This document shows, piece after piece, positions 43,690 through 54,960 of a stretch of DNA of 64,000 nucleotides (positions are counted from its first letter, which is position 1; each line of letters begins with the position of its first letter). The stretch is from contig KE546976.1 in assembly GCA_000442125.1 (NCBI GenBank), positions 1,469,755 through 1,533,754 of the forward strand. The letters run 5' to 3'. A model generated the notes under the pieces. It was not told where the DNA came from. It worked only from the letters and a program-made list of their open reading frames with translations, and made no database searches. The position numbers were made by a program, and so were the translations under genes. This DNA comes from Opeltia flavorubescens (lineage: Eukaryota > Ascomycota > Lecanoromycetes > Teloschistales > Teloschistaceae).

Positions 43690-44934
43690 ACGTGTTGGTG
43701 GGTGTTTGCCTCCGGCGGCCCTTCCGGGGGAGTCTTCCCAGACAGGGCCTCTTCTCTCTATGAAGCAACGATTGATCGATACCTCTTGCACTGCCAACAC
43801 TCAATCTGGATCCCTCGTTGGCAGTGTCTGCCTCCGGCGGCCCTTCCGGGGGAGTCCTGCCGGACGGGCCGTCTTTTCTTGTAGTATACTCAATCTGAAT
43901 CCTAGTCTAACTATAACTACTGTTTCGCCTACGGCGACTCCTGCCGGAGAGGCCTGCCCTAACAGTGTCGTTGAATTCAGTCTGATATTCTAGCCTAACC
44001 CAAGTGCATCTCTTTATCCTGGCTGCTGGCGTATTGAAAGTGTTCCAACTAACTCTAACCCCTAACCCCTAACCATTTCGCCTACGGCGAGTCTTGCCAG
44101 ACGGGCCTTCCTAACCTTAGGAGATGAACTCAATTGTCAGTCCCAGCCTAACCGGTAATTCATGTCTACCATCCTAGCCTAACCAGAGGTGTTTATCTTG
44201 ATCCTGGCTGGTAATTTCTGAAAGTGTTCCACCTAACTCTAACCTAACTCTAACACCTAACCAGTCGCCTACGGCGAGTCCTGCCGGACGGGCCTTCCTA
44301 ACCAGTAGAGGTGAACTCAATCTACTAACCTAGCCTAACCCAGGCGCAATTGATAATCCTAGCCTAACCCGAAGCGTCAATCTATACTCCCTGTCTCGCA
44401 CGCGTTCTGAAAGTGTTTCACAGCTAACTCTAACACTAACTCTAACTCCTAACCAATCGCCTGCGGCGAGTCCTGCCGGACGGGCCTTTCCTAACCAGTG
44501 GAGTTGAAATTCAGTCTACCATCCTAGCCTAACCCAGGTGCATTTCTAAATCCTAGCCTAACCCAGGTGCAAATCTGAATACTAGATGAACGTATTGAAA
44601 GTGTTCCAACTAACTCTAACCTAACTCTAACCACCTAACCATTTCGCCTGCGGCGACCCCTGCCGGGGAGGCCTTCCTAACCTTTGGGGCGTTGACTCAA
44701 TCTACAATCCTAGCCTATCCCGAGGTTCAAGTCTTGATATTGGCTTGTAACGAGTTCTGAAAGTGTTTCACATGCTAACTCTAACCACTAACTCTAACCC
44801 CTAACCATATCGCCTACGGCGACTCCTGCCGGAGGGGCCTTCCTAACCTTTGGGGCATTTACTCAATTGCCTAACCTAGCCTAACCCGAAGCGCAGTTGT
44901 CATCCCTAGTCGATCCCTAGTCGATCCCTAGTCG
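43690..44934 (+). repeat. Telomere-like array 2 with double hairpins
   Basis: Same organisation as array 1. Two leader modules (43710 and 43831: GCC-tcc-GGC, GGCCC/GGGGG, then GTCT-tccc-AGAC or GTCC-tgcc-GGAC) are followed by double hairpins at about 43926, 44079, 44264, 44456, 44645 and 44811, embedded in CTAACTCTAACC and CCTAGCCTAACCC repeats. Unit spacing is 153-192 bp. Each unit also has GAAAGTGTTYCA before the CTAAC run. Second stems are CTCC/GGAG, GTCT/AGAC, GTCC/GGAC (twice), CCCC/GGGG and CTCC/GGAG. The right edge ends in three 11-bp ATCCCTAGTCG units (44902-44934). Confidence 0.88.
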
Positions 44935-45593
44935 AGAGCGTTGTTATTGGAGATTTGTCGAAGCATCATAGGTGGACCGATAATCAAAGCCCTGAATCCT
45001 TGGGGAAGGTAATGAACAAGCGAGAACAGATATATAGATACGTGTAGAGGACAATATGAGGGTGGAAGCGAGATAATTCAGAAGACCAGAACGTCAAAAT
45101 GGGGATAAAGCATGTAGATCAGCAAATGGGACAAATCTAGAGTACTGCTTGTGATACATGCTACAATGTAAGGATAGGTCCTCTTGAGAGAGGGTGGAAA
45201 TGAAACTATCTACACCAAACCCAGCTTTGACAAGCAATCTTGATCCCACATCCTAGAACACCAGCGGGTAGATAGTCTCCTCCGCTTATCAGAGCTACTA
45301 AAATCATGCCTTGACTATTAAGACCAGAATTCCCCTGTTTCGTGACCTCCGCTTTGTACATATTCACGTGTGTAGGACTCTTGTTCCCGTCTCACTCGAC
45401 CAAATACGCAAATGGACCGTACGGCCAAACATCATTGTATCGACATCTTTACTAAGTACTGCATCCACGATTCCCTCTCTGCAGTAAGGTGCATTCCGCC
45501 TCAGCTTCACCTGGCGATCCAACTGGAGAGAACGTCAGGCGAAGAGGAACAAGGTGGCAGCGGCAGTGGTGGGCGGAGAGTGTATCTGCCTCC

Positions 45594-46130
45594 TCAGCGT
45601 GGGCGACGGATGGCACCCTGACCTCGATGAAAGACCAGAGGCCAACCCCGGTCACCTCCACGCTGAGGAGGTTGTTGATGAGGAGGAGAGTCTCGTTGCC
45701 CAAATCTGATGTTGTTGAGGAGGGCGGTGGTGGTCACCCTTTCGATGAAAAGACCATTATCGGAGTCGAAGAAAGTGTAGAGAGATTCGCGTTCTTCGTT
45801 GTGCTGATCCTCCAGTAAGGTGACCAATGCTTGTAGTTCCTCGTTCTCTTGGGACAGAACCAGATCGGGCGAGGAGGAGACGTATTGATGGTGTATGCCT
45901 GTTCACCGGCAGCAAGTCGGGCAGCCAGGCTTTTCTCTCTGAAAATTTGCCAGTTCACTGGTCTTGTCTGCCTAATCTCTACTCCTGACTTCGGAACGAA
46001 TCCCAGATCCTATTCAACTCCGCCTGGTAAGCAGCGCGGCGCTCCCTCCCCTCTCCCATGTTCATGGGGGCCATTGGGGCGTTGGGTCGTGGGGCGGGGA
46101 ATTGTGGGGGGAGGTGCCGGATCTGGACCA
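45594..46130 (-). pseudogene. Broken proline/arginine-rich family copy with coiled-coil part
   Basis: On the minus strand: AARLAAGEQAYTINTSPPRP at about 45930-45869, then after a frame change SQENEELQALVTLLEDQHNE, a Gln/Pro/Arg/Gly-rich stretch and a stop at 45594. At 46130-45979 a separate frame gives a family C-terminus, RERRAAYQAELNRIWDSF. Compared with the intact member at 30470 the order is scrambled, so at least two partial copies are nested. Confidence 0.5.
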
Positions 46131-46265
46131 AGGAGGAGGGGATGTCTTCGGTGGCGATTGAGGATGGTGACCGATGCCCTACGTGGCGGATATTGATGTA
46201 GGAGCTTGGGGGGTGACCATGGGAGAGGGGGATGATGGGGTGAGTCGGGGGTGGTTGGGGGCGCA

Positions 46266-46390
46266 TCAAGTCATGACCTGTGTTTTGCCGGTACCTGGCG
46301 GACCCTGGCATAAAGATTGTCGTGCTTCGCTGAAATGTTGACTGATGTCTATAGTTATAACCGTATAGAGAGCATTCATCCTCCTCCTCT
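46266..46390 (-). pseudogene. P-loop helicase-like fragment
   Basis: A short minus-strand frame ends QHFSEARQSLCQGPPGTGKT followed by QVM and a stop at 46266. GPPGTGKT is a perfect Walker A motif, and Q-GPPGTGKT is the form seen in UPF1-like SF1 helicases. No Walker B or later helicase motif follows. It sits between broken pieces of the proline/arginine-rich family. Confidence 0.45.
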
Positions 46391-46699
46391 CGGTCAAAGC
46401 GAAACCGATCCACCCCAGAGCTTTGAGTAAAGTCGAACGCCATTGCATCCTGGATGCGGATCGGCGTATATACTTGACGGGGGAGAGGGGTTGGTGACCG
46501 ATGCCCAACGTGGCGGACCCGAATATAGGAACTTGGCGGTTGGGAGCTGAGGGCGCATCGGGGAAGGTTGAGGTTGGGAGGACCACGGTTGCTCGCCGAG
46601 GTGGCGGCGACGGAGGATTGGAAGGGTGCCAGAGGGGAGGAGGGGAGATGAGGTCGGGGTTGGTGAGGTTGGCGCTGTTGAGGAAAAGGAGGAGGTGAT

Positions 46700-46760
46700 G
46701 AGGAGACGAGTAGATGGTGTATGTCTGTTCACCGGCAGCAAGTCGGGCAATGGAGAGGGA
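46700..46760 (-). pseudogene. Fragment of proline/arginine-rich family (signature only)
   Basis: The minus strand encodes ARLAAGEQTYTIYSSP, the family signature, preceded and followed by unrelated frames. Confidence 0.45.
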
Positions 46761-47577
46761 GCGCCGTCGTTGTCTTCCTCGTTAAGGACCTTTTCTTCCC
46801 CGAGCCGGCGGATCCCTTCCTCCTCTCCTCAACTTCCGTCCCCTCGCGCCCAGATGGCAGGGGCACGAGCCCTGGCTGTCTCAGTGTCTACTCTTGCTTC
46901 TGTGTCGCTTAATAAAGCCAGGAACAGGAAAGGGATCGGCGGTGTTATTGTCGCTGTTGGCTTCTGCAGTAGAGGAGGCAGTGGCCATCGTAGTCTCAAC
47001 ATCGTGATTTCAATGGCAGCGACCGACTCCGCACTGACAGATTGACGTGGAAGAAGCGACGACCGGACATCCGGAAGATGTATGAGGAGGAGTGGGAGGA
47101 CGATTTTGAGCGTATGGCTTCGTAATAATAAAAACTGCATTAGAAGTGGATTGTTCCTGGGATGTGGCCTTTAGAGTCGATGGTTGTAATCAGTCCATAT
47201 GGTGGCGGAGTTGTTGCTGTTGTTGCTGTTGTTGTCACTGTAACAGCACTTTGTAGTGGGAAAGTAAGTCTTCGAGGGATTAGGCGGCCGAAGGGTTGAT
47301 TAATTGGTGTAAAGCCCTGAACATGCGCAGCGAGTAATGGAAACTTGAAAACTCCCCCCGTTAGATCAAGGGGATGAACGTGAGTGAAAGTCAAATTGAT
47401 ATAATCGAATGCAGTGTTGATGACTTGGGGCGTGCGTGATGTAGAAATTAAATGCTAGTAAAGCTTTGAGTATAAATGGAACCATGACTAGGTAATTTAC
47501 CAATCAAGCCTAGTCTACAAAAGGGTCCATTAAAGCAAAGAGCGACATGTGCCTGCGCTAGAACATTGACTCTATCC

Positions 47578-48150
47578 CCGCCCCATGAACAGTAACGGTG
47601 GCTGGTGACGAGGTGTCTCATGTTTGGAAAAGCCCATTCGACCTGCTATTCGAAAGAAAGGGAAAAAGGAAAATGGTTCCAGTGAGCCTCTTCAAATCTC
47701 GCCGACAAGGTGAACATTAATCTGAGTACTCAGACCCTTACGTCTGTTGCTGATTCTACGAACGTGTTTTCCTCTATTCCACAACCACTTTACACTCACT
47801 ATCGTCATCCGTATCATCGAGCTTTCGTTTACTCCGAGGCTTGCGCGGTTGACTGTCTCGTTCCAGTCTGTTTGACTCCAGCCCCGCCCCATGAACGGTA
47901 ACGGTGGCTGGTGATGATGTTTTTTGGACCATATCTGATGGCCTCTTCGATGTCTAGAAATCCCATTTCTCACCGACAAGCGAAAGAACGTTGAGATGGT
48001 CTACATAGAATCAGTACGAAGGACAGTTGCGCAAGTGACAGCTTACTTATAAGTCTCCTGTAAATCATCTTCGGTGGTCTGTGAACTCTCAGTCCTCGGG
48101 CTCTTGCGCCTGTTGCTGACTCTGCGAACGTGTTTTCCTCCGGCCCGGCA
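47578..48150 (+). repeat. Direct duplication, offset about 304-370 bp
   Basis: CCCGCCCCATGAACRGTAAC with GGTGGCTGGTGA occurs at 47578 and 47881; CTGTTGCTGAYTCTRCGAAC with GTGTTTTCCTC at 47740 and 48110. Order is kept, so a segment of over 180 bp was duplicated and has diverged. Confidence 0.6.
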
Positions 48151-48652
48151 GCCTCCATCAGGGCGAACAGACAGCACCCGGCCATCCGACGGGAGGCTAC
48201 CGGGCCGGATTCACACAGGAACAGGAAAGTGATCGGCAGTGATCGACAACATCAACGACACGGATCGCACGGAATCTGCCGATCTCCAAAGCTTGGTGTA
48301 ATGGAGAAGAAGAAAGGTCCTCGAGGATATGGGTGAGCAGTGGCGACGTCTCCGCTCAGTGCTTGATCTGTCAGCGAGATGTTAGCTTGCGAGTATGTGT
48401 CTGCGAGAGTAGATCGATTACCAAAAGCATCTAAGGCGGCTGGCGGGCAGCAGTACTGGACAGACGATTCCGATTCGGCTAGAAGCTGTAGGGTTTGCCG
48501 TCCACTGCTTTGGCCATTTTCTGATCTTTCTCTATGAAGCATCTTGATCAATCGACTGATGGAGCAGCCTTCGGACCCGGTGGAGCGTAGTCGGTGGGTG
48601 ATGAAGATGTGCTGGTTCGAAGACATCTATCTAGTGAAGATGGATCTTCAGG

Positions 48653-48701
48653 GTCTCCGGAGATAGGAATTAGGTGGACTCTTTTTTTTTTTTTTTTTTT
48701 T
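48653..48701 (-). mobile_element. SINE-like element, subfamily 2, copy D (truncated)
   Basis: GTCTCCGGAGATAGGAATTA, GGTGGACTC and a 20-base T-tract, then unrelated sequence. In element orientation only the A-tract and post-A segment remain, that is, a severe 5' truncation. Confidence 0.6.
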
Positions 48702-49259
48702 GACTAGCCTCATTGGGCGAAAGTCTAACTCGATTAGGAAATCTGGAATTTCGAAGTGGAGGATTGGGTGTGGAAGTTGAGAGATGATCCCATTTGGTAG
48801 TGAAAGCACTCGGGATGGGTGAGTAGAGAGATTGTGACAGTCGATCTCCATTTCTCCCACATCACTTCCATCACCTCAACGCCTTCCACATCTACGCATC
48901 CGATTCCAAGTGGAAGCAAATCACTACTATGATCACATCAACGAAGGTAAAGTCCTGTTCTATCCTCGAGATCTGCTTTCGATCCTGATCCTCACGCAGA
49001 CATCCGTCAATGCCTTATCTACAATATAAGAACCCACTACCATCGAATATATGATCTCCGAAAAACTCTACAAATCCTTCGACGCCATCGAGCGTAAACT
49101 CTGGCACTCCCCCGTCTTCGAGGTTATTACTACCCTGACCTGTCACCCAACCAGAGCCACCACCTATCATTGCGCACGATCTCCGCTCCAATCCACAGGT
49201 ATATAAGCAATTCTTAGCTCCGTTAAGCTGTCTGTTGCCCAGTGTCACTGTTGTCATTC

Positions 49260-51180
49260 CACCTCTTCAATGATTATCGGCGGAGTTGCGGATAAGTGCG
49301 GAATCGGGTCATCGAGGGGCTTGGAGTGGCTGGTGGTAGATTCGGACCACGTCGGAATAGTCGTGTAGTGTGCGGAGGTGTCTGGATAATAGGTGGAGTG
49401 AGGGTCCGATGACTTCGAATGGAAGATAACCAGCCGTTTACTGACTCCCTCTATCTAATACGGTTATTATCCACCTCTTCACCACCAAGCTCGATTGTCG
49501 ATGAACGCGTATTCCATGTAAGATCTACCACCGTGGCTGTTAACTTAAGACGTGTCGATTGGATCTAAGACGAACCTCGGTGTTCCATCACAAGCCTTAT
49601 CCGACCGCCTGGAGCCCTTGCCGGTGGTGTTGCTGGCACCTGGTGTGCTTACTGAAGAGCTGAGGAGTGTGAAGAATAGATCGAGATAACGTCGTATGGT
49701 GAATGTGGGTGGTAGGCAGAGTGACTGTCTAATTAACCACTCCCTCTGCTCGATCCCGTTGTAATCCACCTCTTCCCTGTTCTGATCCATTGTACCATCA
49801 AATCCATTGCTGATGATTGTGCATATTATCCAAGCCCCGCTACCATTGTTATCAGCATTAGAGGAAGGGTTCGGAAACAAGACCGACCTCATCGTATCCC
49901 CCAACCCTCCACCTCACATCGTCGGAATCTTCGCTGAGGTGTTGCTGTCATCACTGGATAGCTGGAGGGTATCAAGAGTGGACTGAGACACTGTCGCAAC
50001 GGTCGTGCGGAGAGTGGCGGAGTGTGGATGGTAGGCGGAGTCAAGATCCGATGGTACTCCCACTTCATCTGCCTGATCCTATTGTTATCCACCTCTTATC
50101 CATCAACCTCATTACTAATGATTGCGCACACCGTCTATGCTCTGCCACTGTTGTCGTCAGCATTCGGTGTGTGGATCGGGACCAAAGCTGACCTCACGTT
50201 GTTCCACCCAAACCTCCTTCTAACATCATCGAAACCTCTGCTGGGTGTGTTGGTGTCATCGCCGGTGAGCTGGATGGGATGTAGGATAGACTGAGACATC
50301 CTCGCAATGGTGGTGCGGAGAGTGGTGAGGTGTCTGCGGAGTTACCTGCGTCGACTTGCCCCACTTTATCTGTCTGATCCCGTTATGATCCACCTCTTCC
50401 TCATCAACCCCATTGTCGAGCATCATGCCACCTGAGTCTGCCACCGTTGTTGTCAGCACCTATCAGGTCGCCTGGATCAATGACCGACCTCTCTGTGTCC
50501 CACCACAAGCCCTCTCCGACCGCCTCGAACCTCTGCTGGTGGTATTACTGTCATCTGCTGAGCTCATCGACGAGCTGGAACATCGTCGCAATGGTGGGGT
50601 GGAGAGTTGTCGGTGTGGATGGCAGGCGGAGTGACGTTCCGATGGTGCTACGTTGACTTGGCCCACTTCCTCTCCAATCCTATTATCGTCCACCTGATCC
50701 TCATCTAACCCGTCACCAATGATTGCAGTCTGCCATCCACCAATATTCTCATCGAAGAGCTAGGACAACGTCGCAATGGTCAAGCGGAGGTTGTTTGGGT
50801 GTGTCTGGTTGACAGGCGGAGAGGTGGCTTGGTAGTGCAGCGTATCTACAGTACTTATTCCCTCCATTCAACCCCGTTATAGTCCACCTCTTATTCATTG
50901 CCAATGATTGCACACGTCATGGAAGCTCTGCCACTGTCAGCACCGGTTGCGTTGACTGGATCCATGACCAACCTCATTGTGTCTCCACTCAGATCGCCTC
51001 GGACCTCTCCCAGTGGTGTTGCTGTCATCTGCTGAGCTTGCTGAAGACCTGGAGAGGGTCGTCGATGAGGTGAGACTGCGTCGCAATGGTTAAATGAAAG
51101 TGGTGGCTGGCTGGGTGGAAGGTCTGCGATGGATTCTAGTAGACGATGGCTGGTTGTGGGTTGACTTGATCGACAACAGG
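49260..51180 (+). repeat. Degenerate satellite, period about 300 bp, five to six units
   Basis: Each unit carries ACCTCTTCC or ATCCACCTCTT, CCAATGATTGC, a TTGTTGTCAGCAYY end and a GTCGCAATGGTSGTGCGG block. Unit ends fall at 49860, 50165, 50460 and 50949; the last interval holds one shortened unit. All long frames here are repeat artefacts. Confidence 0.7.
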
Positions 51181-51299
51181 TTTGGATAATGTCGCAATAG
51201 TCGTATGGTGCATGGAAGGTGTTTGGATAGCAAGCCGAGCGATGGTCTGACGATTGGAGTGGATGGTGGGGTGTTGTGGGTTGAGTTGACCGACTTCGC

Positions 51300-53140
51300 C
51301 AAGATTTGTTCACTTCGCCGACCGTCTCCCACAACTCTCCAACACTCTCCGACAGCTCTCCAAGATGACCAGCCATGACTGCCTCACGATAGATTTGCCT
51401 TGCGAGTGAGCCATCGACGAACTGGAGCAACCGACAGAGGGTCTGGATGATGAGGCAATGGTGTGATGGGTGTTGACTCGACCAACTCCGCCGTGATTTG
51501 TCCACTCCGCCAACACTGTCCCACACTCTCCAACAGCCTTCCGATTTGGTCTGTCAATGCTGCTTCATCGATTGCCATGCGTTCTGGGTGAGTCAATGAC
51601 GAACTGAGGTGATCGACAGCGGGTCTGGGTGATGAGGCAACTGGCGTGCGGAGGGTGTGGGTAGCAGGTGGAATGATGATCTGAAGAGCTCGAATGGATG
51701 ATGGTGTGTTTGTGTGCTGACTCCACCGACTCCGCAGAGATCTGTCCACTCCTTTGCCTCACTCCGACAGCTTTCCAATTTAGTCCTCCATCGATGTGCG
51801 CTGTGAGTGAATCCCCGACGAATCGGAGCAGTCGACCGCAGATCTGGATGATGAGGCAACGGTCGTGCGGAGGGCATGGGTGGCAAGTGGAATGATGGTC
51901 TTGATGTGCTTGTGTGCTGACTCCACCGACTCCGCAGAGATCTGTCCACTCCTCCGCCTCACTCCGAAAGTACTCCAATCTGGTCCTCCATCGATCGACA
52001 TGTGTTGTGAGTGAGCCATCGACGCACTGGAGCAATCGGCAGCAGATCGGGATGAGGCAATGGTCGTGTGGAGGGTGTGAGTGGCAGGTGGAGTGATCGT
52101 CTCAAGAGCTTGAATGAACAATGGTGTATTGTGTGTGGACTCCGCCGACTGCGCCGACTCCGCCGACCCTCGATTGTTCCACCACCGCTCTCTGACAGCT
52201 TCCCAACATGGTCAGTCAATGGTGCTTCACCGACAGACACAGCGATGTACATTGTGAGCGAGTCATCTGAGAACTGGAGGGAATCGACCGGATGATGAGG
52301 CAATGATCGTGCGTATTGTCGAAGATGTCGTGAGTAATGATTTGACCGTTCTGTGATGACTCGGCCGAGATTCGTAGACTCCACCTATACTCTTGGTCAG
52401 TTTCCCAAATAAGCCAGTCATCGCCGGATAGTTCGTCAAAGAGGTGAAATGAGTCGATGGCAGGCATGGGGGGTGAGGCAACGGTCTTGAATGATGGTCT
52501 GATGGTTCTGTGTTGACTTCGCCGAGGATTACCCGACTCCGCAAACACTCTCCGATAGCTCTCCGAGTTGATCAATCACCATCAGATGAACCGTCGAAGA
52601 GGTGGAATGGGTCGATAGCAGGCCTGGAGGGTGAGGCATCTGTCGTGAGTGACGATCCGATGGTGCTGAATTGTCTCTTCCGACTCCGCTGACATTAGCT
52701 GACTCCGCCCATATTTTCCGACAATTGCTTCACCGACGGTCAGACATGGATTGTGAGCGAGTCATCGATGAACTGGAGGTCCGAATGGTGAGGCAATGGT
52801 CTTGGATTAATGGTCTGGTGGTGCTGTGTCGACTCCGCCGAGATTTGCTCACTCCGCTCATGTTCTCCGACAACTGCCCGACCGACCGATGGAAATGAAT
52901 TGTGAGTTGATCATCGATGAGCTGGAGGCCTGGAAGGTGAGGCAATGGTCGTGCGCATTGTGGTAGATGACTTTGGAGTGGTGGTCTGATGGTGCTGTGT
53001 TGATTCCATCGACTTCGCTGACTCCGCCGACATCTTCCCAAAGTCTTCCAATGAAGTCAACCACATGCTGCCTCACCGATGGACATGCCTGCAGTGCCAA
53101 TGAGTCGTCAGACAGTGGAAATACTCACCAGATGAAAGTG
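51300..53140 (+). repeat. Degenerate satellite, period about 150-240 bp, nine units
   Basis: The anchor TGAGGCAAYGGTC recurs at 51451, 51633, 51852, 52053, 52296, 52474, 52632, 52789 and 52938; spacings 182, 219, 201, 243, 178, 158, 157 and 149. Units also share GACTCCGCCGAGATTTG, CTCTCCGACAGCT and GTGAGCGAGTCATCGA. Spacing shortens towards the SINE-like element at 53175. Confidence 0.75.
52520..52544 (+). repeat. Dispersed 26-nt motif, copy 6 (inside satellite unit)
   Basis: CGCCGAGG-ATTACCCGA-CTCCGCAA. Here the motif is part of a satellite unit whose other copies read GACTCCGCCGAGATTTG. Confidence 0.4.
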
Positions 53141-53174
53141 CATCGTCGTCGGTGACCAAGTGTTCCATCTCATT

Positions 53175-53419
53175 GTCTCCGGAGTTAGGATTTAGACGGA
53201 CTCTTTTTTTTTTTTTTTTTTTTCTCCAATTCGATCCCTCGACATCTCCATTTCATCTGGATCTCGATGCAGGGTCCGAGGGTCCACCACATCCGTTTAC
53301 CCGGCACTTGGTTTCAGCATATACAAGACAGTGGGGTATAGGGCGGGTGGTGGGGGAGGAATGGCCTTCGGCCATGACGGTGGGACAAAAAAGATCGAGA
53401 CGGGAACCTACCTTTTGGG
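53175..53419 (-). mobile_element. SINE-like element, subfamily 2, copy E
   Basis: Full-length relative of copy C: GTCTCCGGAGTTAGGATTTA, GACGGACTC, 20 T, then TCCAATTCGATCCCTCGA, GTTTACCCGGCACTTGG, a GGGTGGTGGGGGAGGAATGG body with hairpin ATGGCC-ttc-GGCCAT, GTGGGACAAAAAAGATCGAG and an AACCTACCTTTTGG end. Read on the minus strand, the GATCGAATTGG near the A-tract resembles a Pol III B-box but is at the wrong end for a classical SINE. Confidence 0.72.
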
Positions 53420-54230
53420 TGGAGATGGATTGGATGTAGCTGTAGACATGCCAGTGACCAGTGACAGTGACCATTGCCATGAATAGACTGCCAGACGTAG
53501 AGAGAGTGCATGAGATGGTAGTGTAGCTGTGGGAGTGGATGGAACGACGGCATGAGAAGACGATGAGATGAGTGGAGAGTGCTCTGGCATGGTAGTAGAT
53601 GAGACGAGTAGATAGCTAGACCATTGAATGAGTGGACAGTAGGGTAGATGACATGGTTGGAGACATGGTGGTGGGTTGGAGAGTGGATGAGATGAGGGCA
53701 TGGATGGATGAATCTACGACGAAACAGTGCTCCGACATGCCAATGGACACAGCAATGAGATGAACAGACGAATGGATGAGTAGATGAGAGGGTAGGAGAC
53801 ATTCCAATGGATAGGTGAGTGGATGGGACGATGGTATGAGATGACCGATATTCGACCAGGCAGCCTCACGAATCGACCATTACATGAGAGGAACCTACTA
53901 TGAGAGCTTCAATGAGATGAAGAGATGACTATTTGACTACATGAATGGATAATGGAACCACACCGACACCGAACAGACCTCCACCAAACATCCACACCAC
54001 CGACGAACCACCGATAGATTATGTCATGAGAAGTGGCCAGCTACACTAGAAGATGACTATATGACAGGAAGATGGTATTTACTCGGGATGGACGATTATA
54101 CGAGTGGACGACATTGAGAGCAGACATTTCTACAGTGAGACCAGTGGGTGGCCTATTCATGGATGGACAAATGGAAAAGAGCAGGGAGTGGATGGAATGA
54201 ATGGCAGAAGAGGATAGGAATGACTCACGG
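53420..54230 (+). repeat. GATGAGATGAG-type degenerate satellite
   Basis: Rich in GATGAGATGAGTGG, ACATGCCAATGG and GACATGG phrases; the individual period is blurred. In reverse complement its style matches the array at 62800-63780, which borders the oppositely oriented SINE-like copy F. Confidence 0.55.
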
Positions 54231-54289
54231 ATGGAATAATAGTTGATATTGGATATGCAGTGGGTGCAGTCGATTTGAAAACATAAAAC

Positions 54290-54960
54290 ACGAGCGAAGC
54301 GAGTTAAGCCGCAGGTATAATTACAAGTTGATGTGGGATATTACGATGATAAAAAGAGATGGGAATATATAGAATATTAAATAATGGTTAAAGACTAGAT
54401 GGATTCGATAGATATACTATGGAAGGGGTGGATGGATAGAAAAAGGGAAAAGAGATGGGAAATTATAAATAGACGCGACGAATTAATACGAATACCGATG
54501 GTAGTAGTTATAGTTCTCGCTGTAATATCAGTGGATAGTGGGAATAACTTACGGATAAAATAATAATTGATATTAGATATATAGTGAGTACAGTTAACCT
54601 AGTAATAAGAAAAATATGAGCGAAGCGAGTCAAGCCGTAGGTATAATTATACCTAGATAGATAAAAAAAAAGAGTCGATTGAATTATTTGTTCTAAAAAA
54701 AAGAAAAAAAACGAGCGAAGCGAGTAGAGCCGAAGGCAGACACCTACAGGCCTATAGATAAAGAAAAGCGTCGATTGCTCGTATTATAAGAAAAAAGAAA
54801 AAAGGGGGAAAGAACCGAGCGAAGCGAGTATAGCCGCAGGTATAAGTATATAAGAATGGATAAAGAAGAGTTACTAAATATATTTAGTTTAAAAAATAAG
54901 AAAAATATAAGCGAAGCGAGTAGAGCCGAAGGTATATCCACGGTTGGATGGATAAAGAAA
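54290..54960 (+). repeat. AT-rich array with CGAGCGAAGCGAG GC-clusters
   Basis: The GC-rich motif CGAGCGAAGCGAGT followed by AGCCGCAGGT or AGCCGAAGGY stands at 54291, 54617, 54711, 54816 and 54909 in otherwise A-rich sequence (AAAGAAAAGAGTCGATTG). Spacing in the regular part is 92-105 bp. The last GCC-gca-GGC / GCC-gaa-GGC part can form a small hairpin. Two more copies lie at 56335 and 56468. Confidence 0.7.

Noticed and set aside
13180-44860. CRISPR-like appearance of regularly spaced palindromic motifs in the telomere-like arrays
   Set aside because: Context is eukaryotic, spacers are related to each other, spacing is 114-192 bp and there are no cas genes.
50891-52035. Long minus-strand His/Ser/Pro frames over the 49-53 kb satellites
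   Set aside because: Frames repeat with the satellite period, shift frame between units and have no family resemblance.
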